A DNA stretch of 64,000 bases from Apostichopus japonicus (lineage: Eukaryota; Echinodermata; Holothuroidea; Aspidochirotida; Stichopodidae), in contig NC_092575.1 in assembly GCF_037975245.1 (NCBI RefSeq), forward strand, positions 22,054,841 through 22,118,840, read 5' to 3'. A program made the translations under genes and the position numbers. Positions 50,700-63,629 of this stretch are shown here, in pieces; positions within the stretch are counted from its first letter, which is position 1; every line of letters begins with the position of its first letter. Under the pieces are notes generated by a model. It did no database searches, was not told where the DNA came from, and saw only the letters and a program-made list of their open reading frames with translations.

Positions 50700-52743
50700 G
50701 ACTGACACCAACCAATGGTAACACACCTAGCAGCTCACAGGAAGCTCAAAGCGACAGCACTACAGACGTGCCTCCCTCCACTTCAGAGACTATTGAAAAC
50801 GCACCTCGTAAATATTATTTTCTCAGCCCTTTTTAAAATTGTACTTATATAGCTTAATAACAATATAAGAACAAAAACACCTTTAGCATGACAGAATAGC
50901 TTGAAACAACCATACACTTAGAAAATGAAAGAAGAAAAATAATGTCTTAATGAATCATTTTACAACAGAATTAACAAGAAAGTAGTGTGTCCAGTCTAAA
51001 AATCACGCCAGTGTTCGATAGCATGTATAAATAATAACTTACAGACACCTTTCATAATTCTCCTCTTTCTGACCTCGAATGACATTTGGTGTTCTCACTA
51101 CGATCCTTAATATGTGTACATTGGTGAAGATCACACATTCGACAGTATAACATATCACAACAGACATATTAATAACTAAATATGATGATCTTTATGACGA
51201 TAACGATGATAATTTGGTACAATGTTCTTATTTTATTTTGTTAAATTTGAATATTTATCTTCAAGGTTGCAACTCTTTAATTGTTGCTGGAAAAGAACTA
51301 TTCTATGGCAAAGAATGCATGTGGAGAAATTGGAGGGAAAATGTTCGGTTATGAGCATGTGCAGTCCAATGAAAAAGCAGAGGTAAGCACGGATGATTTA
51401 TGTGGCGATACATTAAAACCAATATCCTGCCTCTGTTATTGTTTTGATTATCATTATGACTGGCTGAACTAGGTGTGCTTACATGGGATTGGTAAAAGAG
51501 AGGGAGAAGGGATTGGTGCCAATGAAACTACACAGAGTGTCTTGGAATCTTCTGTAAAGTTCAAATATATGTAGACTTTCACTGAAACAAACAAGTTCTT
51601 GATAGCCTGTAACTAGTATCTCCACCTCTTATAGTTTGCCGATATTAATATATAAACAACTTAATATGTCAGAGATTTCAAAGACATTATTAGATCTTAG
51701 GGTATCAATTTAACATATATTATATCTACCATATATATATTTTTTATATTACTATTAGTTAAAGACACACATCTGTTTCTCGTCAGTGTAATATCAGTAA
51801 CTTGTGATTGTAGTTTAACCGATATTTTATTCTTTCATCAGGAGACATTCAGGGAGCTGATGAGTCCACATGCAGAATCTTCTTCCTGCTATTATGTGTG
51901 GGTTGATATTATTCGAAAAGATGATAATCAATTTGAATGGAGTGGCGGTCCAGACTTTGTCGATAGTGATAGGTATGTATCAGGCTAGCCTAAATCTCAA
52001 TCCGTTTTTGTGTTCCATACCAAAGATTGCTCAGCCTAAATCCCATTGTTCAATATTAATATGTATAGTCTAAGTAGGTATGGCCTACCGCGATATTATT
52101 ACCACCAGGTACATGTTTTTACGAAGGCATCATCATTTTTGCACGTACCATGTTTTGACAGCTACAGCGGACAAAATGTATCAGGCTAGTTCGTTGATTT
52201 TCAATTTAACATGAAAGAATTGTCCTGCTGGAAATGTATTTTATGAACAACATATTCTAACCAACCTGATGAAGTTTATGGAACGCCAAACGGACAACAC
52301 CGAGGACGACAAAACGAACGCTAATAGGTTACAGGATGCATAACAAATAATTAAAATTATACACTATAATAAAAATGTAAAAGCTGATTTTCATTGTTTT
52401 GGCAGAGTAGAAGATCATTTCCTATTGTCCGGTAGCAGCAGTGTGTTAATTTTACAGTCGAAAATAGAGGGAACCTGTAACGACGTGTATAACGATTGTA
52501 GTCATTTACTGCAAACCATCTTCATCATCTCCATCTTTCATCAATTTGAAAGGAGTATTCTATTTGAACAGTTGTTGCTTTTGTTATTTCTGCAGTTGGT
52601 GGCGTAATAATCAACCTAATAACTATGGAAACTCGCAGAAGTGTGTGGCAAGTAAACGAAATGACAACTGGAAGCTTCATGACAAAAATTGTACCAGAGA
52701 CTTTTGTACTATGTGCATGGATGCATGGTGCAACTCCGACTAA
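50700..52743 (+). CDS. C-type lectin-like gene with Ser/Thr-rich linker (possibly broken)
   Basis: Likely secreted carbohydrate- or ligand-binding protein; no signal-peptide exon found. Exons: 50700-50807 (phase 1-1), a Ser/Thr/Pro linker (TPTNGNTPSSSQEAQSDSTT); about 51266 or 51296-51382, KNYSMAKNACGEIGGKMFGY; 51842-51972, YVWVDIIRKDDNQFEWSGG; 52596-52743, WWRNNQPNNYG, QKCVASKRNDNWKLHDKNC, ending WCNSD and TAA. This is the C-type lectin fold order: the AxxxC helix, a WIGL-like VWVD, a QPN sugar-specificity-type tripeptide (52612-52620), and the W...HDxxC core. The last three exons join in frame. The second does not join the linker: read from 51266 in the linker phase, it changes frame and stops; from 51296 it is open but phase-mismatched. 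Either a 1-nt indel or a missing exon explains this. AATAAA lies at 52803-52808. Confidence 0.75.
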
Positions 52744-52802
52744 TCTAATTATACTGATCAATTTAAAATTACATTGGACTATTCAAAATTTTCCCTTTCT
52801 GC

Positions 52803-52808
52803 AATAAA
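52803..52808 (+). terminator. Polyadenylation signal of the C-type lectin-like gene
   Basis: AATAAA 60 nt after the stop codon, the usual position for a 3'-end signal. Confidence 0.55.
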
Positions 52809-52809
52809 T

Positions 52810-54140
52810 GAAGATATCTTCATCTGTACGTGTGTATACACAGTTCTATTGGTATATAACATGGTCAATGATGTCATTAAATTAACATGTTATGATCAAA
52901 TAACAATCATTTCATATTAAAGTTAATTTCTCCCCCGTTTTTTTGTTTGGACGTAGACCTATTGAAAAAGCTGCTATTTATCGATGTTCTATTTTTGTGC
53001 TCTCTTGTACTCTTGAAACACAATCTCATATGCGATTATCTTGACAAACGGAAGAAATAAATATTAGTCACAAAGTTACAGTTGTAGTCTGTTTCAATGG
53101 GGAGGGGGGTGGGAGGGAGGAAGGGAGGGACAAGCCTTATCGCAAAGATCCTGCAGGATGGCGTGTATATAAAGCAGACTAATATGGGTAAAACTCTAAA
53201 AGGTGTAAAGTAGCTAAGCAAATTATTCAGAATGAAAAAAACATAAAAAAGCAACCAACAACCAGGAAGGGAATAAATAATAGTTTTTGTTTTCCTACAC
53301 ACGAATATTGCTGTTACGGCTTAACTATAATCACTAATTTCTAAATTTTCAATTGAGTGTACCTAAAGATGGGTAGAGAAGGAAGTAGTGAGCTTATGAG
53401 GGAAACACCTTAACTGTGTGTAATAACAACATGAATGGTAAACGAGAAGTTTTCATGGCCATGTTATTAATATATGTATATCAGAGATTGTATATTAGAG
53501 TACAACTTGGTCTATGAGATCTAATCTGATCATGCCCTTTGGCTCTACACAGATATGTCATGTGGGTAAAAACTGTTAATAGCCTATACTTTAACCACAT
53601 TGTGTAAGAATTTACCCAGCATTCGTGTAAGCGCAGTATAACAGCAAAGGTTTGGCTTTTTATTCTGTTTTGCACGTGTAAATCTTTGAGGTTTATATCA
53701 TGTGCAATGCGTGTCTTATCAGTTTTTATTTTCATCGTTAAAGAAACACAGAATGTAGTTTAGATAGAAGACGGTTTCGCTCAATAAACAGATTGTAAGT
53801 TATCGGACTTACCAACTCCATTGGAGCCTTTTCTTTCTCGTCTATTTATCGACTCTTTTTTGCGTTAAACACCCTAGCAATTATATTCATGGAATCCTCT
53901 TAATAGATACTTAAGACTTGTAATTATTCATCAAACGTTTTCTAGTTAAATGTCAAGGTGGACTAATTTATCGAGTATATAGCTTTACACAAAGTGAATA
54001 TACCTTACGTCTAATATTACTCCGAGAAATAATCGCATGTTTTAACGCCAAAGAATATGCAAATTTATGGGTGACAGTGAAGAAGATTGGTGATCGCGGT
54101 TTCTAAGACACACTTCTGTGCTTATGGAATTCACTTCCGG
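52810..54140. other. No supported gene; intergenic between convergent lectin genes
   Basis: AT-rich, without exon-like structure or recognised repeats. A short G-rich run lies at 53098-53130. Confidence 0.5.
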
Positions 54141-54157
54141 TACATTTAAGGTCAATG

Positions 54158-54178
54158 GTATCATCATCATCATCATCG

Positions 54179-54236
<58 letters not shown>

Positions 54237-54342
54237 TATTATCATCGTCATCATCGTCATCATCGTCATCATCATCATCATAATCATCATCATTATTTCT
54301 GTAATCATTATCATAATCTCTATTATCATCATCATCATCATG
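54158..54342. repeat. (TCA)n trinucleotide microsatellite
   Basis: About 185 bp of ATC/TCA repeats with scattered interruptions. The poly-Ile and poly-Met open frames are repeat artefacts. Confidence 0.97.
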
Positions 54343-54344
54343 CT

Positions 54345-55570
54345 TTCAAAGTCATGTCAGAGGCTGTCATTTTGTCAAAATAAATATGTGATTTCAAAAG
54401 TACCACTTGAAGGTTAAAGCATTTGCTTGTTGAACACAAGATTTGTGGTTATGAATCCAATATTAGGTTTAGTCATATTCACACATACACACAAAAATTC
54501 TATATTGAGGAATAAGCACGTTGGCAAAACTCACATCTATATCGTTTAATAAGCAGTACAGTCAGTATTAAAGAACATAACAAATCCTATCAAAAGTGAC
54601 TCGATGATATAATACTTATATCTCTAGCCTTGCTCAAGTTTCCATTATTGTCATTTCATTAATGGTATCGTTCAAAAGGGGAAAAAAAAATCTGTTAGAA
54701 AAGGCGTGTTTATTACTTATGCCAACGTGAGCGATAACTGTTATATACGAATTCTTTTTTGTAAAGCAAGCAGCATTGATTTAATTGTTAATAACTTCAT
54801 GTTACACAGATATCCATTGTATTAACATCTATTTAACTGTAAATCGTTCATGAATAGGTTTAATAGACGCTTGACTATTCAAACATAATATAGTTCTTTT
54901 CTTTCTTAAAGAGGAAGAAACTCAAAAAAGGACATAAAGAGAGAGAGAGAGAAAAGAAAGAAAGGGATAGATAAGGAGAAACAGAACAAAAGGCACAGCA
55001 AGCAGCAGTCTCATAAAGAGAATATTAATAAAGAAAGGTAATTAGAAAACGTTGGCTTAGGAGAGAAGAGTTCGAACGGAAATTAAATATCACATTCTAA
55101 AAGCGGTACTTTTTGAGAAACTTATGAAACAGACAGATTGATATCGCTAGAGAATACATTAATTTATTTCTTCTTTGATGTATATAAAACTAAAGACGAA
55201 TAATAGCAGACGATATTGCTTAGTTATTGATTTAGAATCCAATGTGAGAAGCACTGTTCAGTAGGTCACACTTCATACGGTTGTTAATGTCTTGCACTAT
55301 TCAATCGAATGGTTCTGTGATGGTGTATGTGCAGATTATTATAATACGTGGTTAGTAATGAAGCCAAAACATACTGCTAAACCCGTCTGTAACAGAATCA
55401 CCGTCGACAGGAAGTTGTTCCATGAAATAACCCTCGTTCTAACTTTTTTTCCAAATATAGCAACGAAAAAGAACAACATTTTCTTGTTTGAATCCAAAGT
55501 AAGGGTTATATCTTGACATATTTGTTGTTCTCCTATCTTAACGTTGAACCATACAACTTTTATTTATCTA
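54345..55570. other. No supported gene
   Basis: AT-rich. A purine-rich run (GAGAGAGAGAGAAAAGAAAG region) is at 54940-54970. Open frames at 55292-55516 were not recognised. Confidence 0.45.
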
Positions 55571-55571
55571 T

Positions 55572-55574
<3 letters not shown>

Positions 55575-55608
<34 letters not shown>

Positions 55609-55768
55609 GTTTACGACTTAATAATCACAAAAGCACAATCAGACTCAACAAAACCAGTTTTCCAGTGGCTGAACATATATATATATATATATATATATTC
55701 GTTTACGACTTAATAATCACAAAAGCACAATCAGACTCAACAAAACCAGTTTTCCAGTGGCTGAACAT
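55575..55768. repeat. ~91-bp tandem duplication with (TA)n
   Basis: A block starting TTCGTTTACGACTTAATAAT at about 55606 and ending CCAGTGGCTGAACAT is repeated from about 55698. Each copy is preceded by a short (TA)n tract. Confidence 0.9.
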
Positions 55769-56318
55769 TTTAATCTTCCACAACACAATATCGACTGTCT
55801 TAAGTTTGCCATACTCCTGGGTAATTTGTCTGAACATAATAAAAGAAACTTGAAGGAAGTCGAATTGATCCTTAAAGTACGTTCACACTGTCATTGTCTC
55901 AATAGGGATATGGCTTTTCTTTCCGGGTTCAAGCACTTTGAGCGAAACTTAACAACTATCAGTTCTACAAGCATATGTAATCCGTTCTTTGCTCCTTAAT
56001 CCGCTTCCTGTATAGTCATGGTTTATTTGGTTTTAATTCCATCATTGCAACTTACACTTATCTAGCGTCATACTTTCATTGTGTTACATTTTGTACTTTT
56101 CATTCGACTGCCAAGTATTGCTGACGAAGTTCCCAGATAGACCGAAAATTCCCAACATATTTTCTAAAACTTACACCTTATTTGTCAATTATGAGTCATA
56201 TCTTATTTCTCTGGTTTTCTCTAATTATATATATATATATATCGAAAAATCGAACATCGAGAAGAGAGCAAACTTTGCTTCTGCTGTGAAGTCGTTGTGC
56301 GTCAAAGAACGTTTTTCC

Positions 56319-59300
56319 TTAGGTGGTTGGTCGAATTTTCATCTCCACAAAACTGATATTACAGTAAACATCGTCAATTGAGAAAATATTTTCTCCACTT
56401 GTGCCGTTGTAATCTCCATTCAAGTTTTCACCCGTACAAGAAAAATAGCAGCTACCCGATTCGAAACCTGAGCAGACTCGATGCCAGCAGATGAAACACC
56501 ATGCATCGGTGTGCCACCATCCACTCCTGTGCCTGTCAGCGCAGTTGAAGGCAGTACAGCCATCGTTATCGTTGTCGTGAGTGCTGAAATACTTCCCTTT
56601 ATTGCGGGAGAGAGCATTACCTGGATAATGAAAGTGAATATTTGAATCAACAATAGAAGAACGTTGTCAACCAGAAAATGGTATTGTCTATACTACTGCT
56701 GACATACTTTGCCATGTTCACCAGAGGGCTCCTTTGTGTGCATGATGAATGCAATGTAACATATCAAATACCAAATCAGATCAGAAATGTCACTGTGTGG
56801 CAATTTTGTAAAAAATGTATAATAAATGTTATGCACACCTATTGCCGTCTTGAATTGTGTCAGATTATTTGACATGACTTGGCGATAAATTAATTGTGAC
56901 TTACATTTATTTGGCTTCTTAACATTACTATAGAGTAGACGATACCAATTTGTTGTTACAAACATGAAAAAATACTGCCCTCAGTATAAACAAACATTCA
57001 GTTTATTTATTTAGAACTACAGTATTACGTTGTACTTCGAAAGGAAGACACATGTAGTTTGTTACACGAGTGATTCAAATGATAACATTATTCACTTTAA
57101 GCATTAATGCCAACAGTTACTTTGTTACATATTCTTTTTGGAAGTATGCAGACGGTTTAATCGGTTAAAACGGTTTTATGTTAATAATGTGGAGTGTGAA
57201 ATCTAGTTGCTGAGTTTTTGATTGTTTTTAATGGTGGTATGAAAATTTTGGTTAGAAGATTGCTTGCTGGAACACAAGCAGACTTGGAGGGGGCGCTAAT
57301 AAATCAAGGGCTCCCCTCTTTCTCCCCACAGAGAGGATATTATGAAAAACAATTCCTATAGTACTGTACATACACATGTATCTTAAATGTACAGTAAAAC
57401 CTGAACAGTTGAAGATCGTTTATCATTTTGGGGGGCGAAACATCCAAACTATAACTGAGCACCGTCCATTTACCGAGGTTTTTCAACTTTCCCTGTCACT
57501 TAGACCTGTCCCTCACGACGATACAAGTAGGCCACCCATAAAAAGATGGTTGCACCCTTGTGTGCAGGCTAGATACGACTAAGTAGTTGCATTAAGTCGA
57601 GGTTTTCTGAATATTGAATTGCCTTATCTCATCATTTCACTGTCATATGTGCCATAGTTTTATATATGTTATTGGAAGTAGTATTTTCAGTTGCTGTCCA
57701 GTCCACTTGCAAGATTATTACTGTTGATAAATTTACTCGCCTCATAGTAATCCAGCAGTATATTTACTGATGCACGTAATTCGACGGATGCGCATTATTT
57801 CACACACACAAAAATACATTGTTAGAACTTAGCTGTTGATGTATCGTTTGGCCTATATATACCTATAGTGTGACGTCACGGGATGCGTCTATATTTGACT
57901 TGCAAGGTGACTTACAATGAGTTTAGCAAACTCATATGTCTTTTAACTTGACTTGGATTTGATGGGGAAAGAATTGACTTGTGAATTGACTTGACAAACA
58001 TTGACTTGTGAAATGACTAGACAAAACTGATTACAGCACTGCTGTTTAGTTACATCGTTATATAATACCACCGGAGTTTAACGGGTGACCTATGTGACTT
58101 CCTGAATATTTCCTTCGTTTTTCCACCTTTGAAGTTTTCATAACTGCTTTTAAGCATATATTTTCAACATTGAAAGCAGTCGCACAGAACATCTGAAATG
58201 CAATCAACAGCAAAAAGTTGAGAAGGTCCTGCTTTCCCTCAGACGAGTGCACCTATTTTTATATTTCCCGCCACTTTTTGCAAGTTGTGTTAAGTAGACG
58301 AAAATGGGTGGCTGGACTGTCAATTGTCGTTGTCCTTTGATATGGACATAGTCATGTTATCTCCTTTACGGATCTTTAAGACATGAAAATCCGCCCTTTA
58401 GTAAGACTGACGTTCATTTTTCGCCACTGGCCACTTTCAAGGTTAATAGTCTGAAACATTAGCATGTGTGTTACTTAATCAATTCACCAAGCCTAACAAA
58501 GGAAACGAGCTTGGAAAAGTAACTTCCTCAGCTCAAATTTCCAGTGATCTACCACGAGAGCCAAATAAAGTACCTGAGTCAGGGAAACTGTTATGGCAGT
58601 GGTATTAAAGGGCGCATTTTCAAATGACAAAAAAAGTATAGCAACCGGACTTAAACGGAAGTATACAGTAATGTGACCGTTATAACAAAAATAAATGCAT
58701 TTTTTAATAATACTTGTAACGAACCTGTATTACCACTGTGGGTGCCAAGTTTATTCATCCTGTAGTTTGTGGTTTCCGATTCTATTGCAAACTCTGTATA
58801 TTCAGCATATAAAGGTTGTCCGTCTGCAGTAGTGATATCAATGCGAAGCATGAAATTTTTCCCTGTTGTCAGATAATGGAGTTTTTCATTTCCAAGCCAA
58901 ACATTACCACTGTTATCACCAAACCCTTCTTTGTACGCAATCCAGTCTTGGTAAAAACTAGTATTGTTATCCATACGACGTTGAAAAACCTGCACATGAG
59001 AAGCGTAAAACTATATAAGACAGAAACTTACTCAGTTTACAAGATTTTTAGAACAAGGCTATATGACTCACATGAAACGTTCTGATTAACTTTTGTAAAT
59101 CAGTATTCTTATTATTATTATTTAATTAAAAGCGTAGCAATTAATACTAGAAAATTACAAGTTGAGAGAACGTATTGCGGTAACTGATCATGTAGCTGTA
59201 TGAAAATAACATCATGGCAGTATCATAAAATCATCACGTTATCCATATTACAACATTAATTCGATGCATGTGTAATTCTCTCCCAGCTTTCATAACGACT

Positions 59301-62300
59301 TTAGGAATTCAAGAAAGAGAGAGATAAAAATTCCTTACTGTCCATCCTCCACCATTATCCATGTTACAGTAAACACTGAATGATGAACCTGGCCATTCAG
59401 GTGGTAGAATAACGTAGACGCCATTTTGTATATGATCAGCGTCGTAGACATCCTGACAGTCTGTGTACAAAACTTGACGCACAAAAATAATTTCATATGG
59501 TAGGCAACCCTTGTAAAAAAAATCCTATACCTATTCATCTGTAAACAATTTGAGACTTGAAAGTTGGCCAAAGATATTAAGGAGCATCTTTCTCGTTCCA
59601 TCATGTTCCAATTATTACTATATATCAGTTTTTAAGCACATAAGTGGCATGGAAGAAAATAATTCAGATTTAGCGCCAACAGCTACCTTAAGTTATATAC
59701 GAAATTAAAGTTGAACTGATTGTTTTGCATCATTGCTAAAAGTAAACTTACCAGGTGAAATAGCAGTTAATAATTCAGTAGTACCTGCAGGATTTCCTGT
59801 GCCTTGTGTCGAACCTATACGGACGCAATCAATTTCACTCAATGTTAGCTATAGTATTATATGATTCCTAAGATAAAACACAAAACAGAATGTCTCCAGT
59901 GATATATTTACAATTTCGTTACAAATGTGTCAAGGACGAATGATGTAGAATGTTATCAAATGGTGGTCTGTTGTTTATATCAAATGTCATACTTTAAATC
60001 ACTTTCAGTTTGATTCAACTGTTATATTTTACTAATGCATTCCGAATATTCCCTGGTTAAGAGCAGTGCTTCTAATTTGTCTGATGAGGCTTTGACTGTT
60101 ATCGGTGATTCGCTTCAGATACAAAATAAATATAATAAAATATAAATATATATAAATATTTTGATAACATATTGACATCGAACTTACCAGCCGAAGAGGT
60201 AGCTTGTAAGTCAGTGGTGCTGATGGGCTTCGCAGTTTCTGTTTGTGTAGTACCTATTAGAGAATTAAAGCTTGAAAACGTAATCATGGGGAGCAGATGT
60301 ATTAATTTAAGCAAATAACAATTCCAATTATCGCCTCCGTTCGGCATAAATGATTCTCATTATTGTTAACTTAATGTAATATATCTAAATAAACAAACAT
60401 ATTTTGATATCGAACTTACCAGCTGAAGAGATACCTTGTAAGTCAGTGGTGCTGATGGGCTTCGCAGTTTCGGTTTGTGTAGTACCTATTAGAGAATTAA
60501 AAATTGAAAACATAATCATGGGGAGCAGATGTATTAATTTTAGCAAATAACAATTCCAATCATCGCCTCCGTTTGGCATAAATTACTTTCATTATTGTGA
60601 ACTTAATGTACTACATCAAAATGAAAGAACATATTTTGATATCGAACTTACCAGATGAAGAGGTAGCTTGTAAGTCAGTGGTGCTGATGGGCTTCGCAGT
60701 TTCTGTTTGTTTAGTACCTATTAGAGAATTTAAATTTGAAAACATAATCATGGGGGAGCAGATGTATTAATTTTAGCAAACACAATTCCAATTATCGCTT
60801 CCATTCGGCATTACCGACTTTCATTATGGTTAATTTAATGTATATATCTAAATAAACGAACATATATTGATATCGAACTTACCAGCTGAAGAGATACCTT
60901 GTAAGTCAATGGGGCTGATAGGCTTCGCAGTTTCTGTTTGTGTAGTACCTATTAGAGAATTTAAATTTGAAAACATAATCATGGGGGAGCAGATGTATTA
61001 ATTTTAGCAAACACAATTCCAATTATCGCCTCCGTTCGGCATAAATGATTTTCATTATTGTTAACTTAATGTAATATATCTAAATAAACAAACATATTTT
61101 GATATCGAACTTACCAGCTGAAGAGATACCTTGTAAGTCAGTGGTGCTGATGGGCTTCGCAGTTTCGGTTTGTGTAGTACCTATTAGAGAATTAAAAATT
61201 GAAAACATAATCATGGGGAGCAGATGTATTAATTTTAGCAAATAACAATTCCAATCATCGCCTCCGTTTGGCATAAATTACTTTCATTATTGTGAACTTA
61301 ATGTACTACATCAAAATGAAAGAACATATTTTGATATCGAACTTACCAGCTGAAGAGGTAGCTTGTAAGTCAGTGGTGCTGATGGGCTTCGCAGTTTCTG
61401 TTTGTTTAGTACCTATTAGAGAATTTAAATTTGAAAACATAATCATGGGGGAGCAGATGTATTAATTTTAGCAAACACAATTCCAATTATCGCTTCCATT
61501 CGGCATTACCGACTTTCATTATGGTTAATTTAATGTATATATCTAAATAAACGAACATATATTGATATCGAACTTACCAGCTGAAGAGATACCTTGTAAG
61601 TCAGTGGGGCTGATAGGCTTCGCAGTTTCTGTTTGTGTAGTACCTATTAGAGAATTAAAACTTGAAAACATAATCATGGGGAGCAGATGTATTAATTTAA
61701 GCAAATAACAATTCCAATTATCGCCTCCGTTCGGCATAAATGATTTTCATTATTGTTAACTTAATGTAATATATCTAACTAAACAAACATGTTTTGATAT
61801 CGAACTTACCAGCTGAAGAGATACCTTGTAAGTCAGTGGTATCGATGGGCTTCGCAGTTTCGGTTTGTGTAGTACCTATTAGAGAATTAAAACTTGAAAA
61901 CATAATCATGGGGGAGCAGATGTATTAATTTTAGCAAATAACAATTCCAATTATCGCCTCCGTTCGGCATAAATGATTTTCATTATTGTTAATTTAATGT
62001 AATATATCTAAATAAACAAACATATTTTGATATCGAACTTACCAGTTGAAGAGATACCTTGTAAGTCAGTGGTGCTGATGGGCTTCGCAGTTTCTGTTTG
62101 TGTAGTACCTATTAGAGAATTAAAAATTGAAAACATAATCATGGGGAGCAGATGTATGAATTTTAGCAAATAACAATTCCAATCATCGCCTCCGTTTGGC
62201 ATAAATTACTTTCATTATTGTGAACTTAATGTACTACATCAGAATGAAAGAACATATTTTGATATTGAACTTACCAGCTGAAGAGGTAGCTTGTAAGTCA

Positions 62301-63626
62301 GTGGTGCTGATGGGCTTCGCAGTTTCTGTTTGTTTAGTACCTATTAGAGAATTAAAATTTGAAAACATAATCATGGGGGAGCAGATGTATTAATTTTAGC
62401 AAATCACAATTCCAATTATCGCTTCCATTATTATATTATAGAAATTAAGCTTGAAAACATAATCATTCAGGAGTCAAAGTATTAGGAAAGCCAATTACCG
62501 CCTTCGTTCGGTGTTATTTAAATTGACTTAAATTTGTTCAATCAACACTTTAAAGTTACTTCTACACAACATAAGAATGATAAAATATTCCCAAGGGAAA
62601 TATCATTGACATCGCACTTTACCAACTGATCTAGATATTTGTAAGTCAGTGTTGCTGATGGCCTTCAATGTCTTTGCTGATATTTAAGAGAATTGACAAG
62701 AGTTAATGTAGTAATATATGCAAAGCTATTTAGTGCCTTCGTTCGACATAACTGACTTAAATTCATAGATGAATAATTTTAATTCAAGACTATTGATCAT
62801 TAGAAAATCAAAATAAAATAACAGAGCAGTTCTGTTCTGTTACTGTTACTGCAAAATAAAGTGACTCGATGCAATGACTCGATTGCGACAGGACAATCAC
62901 TTGTATAATTCCTTGACTCTGTCCGCAAAGGATGTGACTCGTTAACAACTCTACTTGCCTTTGATGTACAATTTACAGTACAAACATGCATCTACATCTA
63001 CACCAAGGAATAAATAAAGTTAATATTGATCAAATATGAATGTAATTAGATACTAATGCATAGACAAATTAAATATTTCTTTCCTAAAGCAAACTAAACT
63101 AAAAAAAACCCCATCGAAGCTGAATCGATGATTAATGTTGACAAAGACAAAGGTAGATTGATTAAGTGAAAACAACTTAATGAAGTATCACTTTCTTATG
63201 AAGTCAATTTTCGTTTATCTACAAGATAGAAAAGTGTGAAATGATTCTATAACATAAATACAATTAAATATTGTTAAGCTATTTTCGTAATTGTTCGTAA
63301 ATGATACTAACTTTCTTCAGACAAAGGGTAACAATGATCTCCTTTACATGGAAACTTCGAAGCAAAATCACACAATCCTGCGAATACGAAATGAAAGAAA
63401 CAAAAACATGATTAAACTATAGAAGGTAGTGCACGATAAGCCATCCATGAGCCATAAGCCACATATTACAGACGGGAATTTAAGAATATTCCACAGTGAA
63501 TCATTATTATTAACTGTTATTATTTCCAACAAATGGACGTAAATACTAACTTCCGGCTTTTGTCAATCCGATGATAATCATTATTTTCAAAAGAAAAAGC
63601 TGCACGAGTAGTATGTTAATCTTCAT
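56319..63626 (-). CDS. Secreted fibrinogen-related protein (FREP/ficolin-like) with repeated stalk
   Basis: Probable secreted pattern-recognition lectin; function inferred from the domain. Seventeen exons give one frame of 1608 nt (535 aa). 63626-63551 is a signal peptide (MKINILLVQLFLLKIMIIIG). 63377-63312 is a Cys-rich module (LCDFASKFPCKGDHCYPLSE). 62676-62623 is a diverged stalk exon. Ten 66-nt stalk exons end at 62275, 62043, 61810, 61578, 61347, 61115, 60883, 60652, 60420 and 60188. 59814-59752 is a Gly/Thr linker. The fibrinogen domain has three exons: 59460-59339 (DCQDVYDADHIQNGVYVI... ending GGGWT), 58989-58725 (VFQRRMDNNTSFYQDW, GFGDNSGNVWLGNEKLHYLT) and 56620-56319 (KYFSTHDNDNDGC with the Asp-rich calcium site, ENLNGDYN, FVEMKIRPTT, TAA). 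Every junction has GT-AG and matching phase; all stalk exons are phase 1-1. The last exon has a ~20-aa Cys/Trp-rich insert after GWWH. Similar to sea cucumber fibrinogen-like proteins. Convergent with the C-type lectin-like gene. Confidence 0.88.
57000..58720. other. Last intron of the fibrinogen-related gene; no further gene seen
   Basis: This is part of the ~2.1-kb intron between the second and third fibrinogen-domain exons (58724-56621). No exon or recognised repeat was found. Confidence 0.6.
60150..62400 (-). repeat. Tandem array of ten exon+intron units (~232 bp) encoding the stalk
   Basis: The unit is one 66-nt exon plus about 166 nt of intron; exon ends are spaced 231-233 bp apart. 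The exon encodes a 22-residue module, TTQTETAKPISTTDLQGISS plus two residues, with small variants (QATSS, SPTDL, QGISST). Both flanking splice sites are kept in every copy. Introns fall into types; the three-unit block at about 60385-61079 is repeated at 61080-61774 with near identity. Modules are Thr/Ser-rich and lack Cys, suggesting an extended O-glycosylated stalk. Confidence 0.93.
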
Positions 63627-63629
63627 TAT

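Noticed and set aside
54042-54417. Poly-Met and poly-Ile open frames
   Set aside because: They are translations of the (TCA)n microsatellite.
55513-55999. Open frames possibly belonging to a decayed gene
   Set aside because: They run through a 91-bp tandem duplication and (TA)n tracts, and no protein family was recognised.
56420-56653. 77-codon minus-strand frame
   Set aside because: It is another frame of the last fibrinogen-domain exon.
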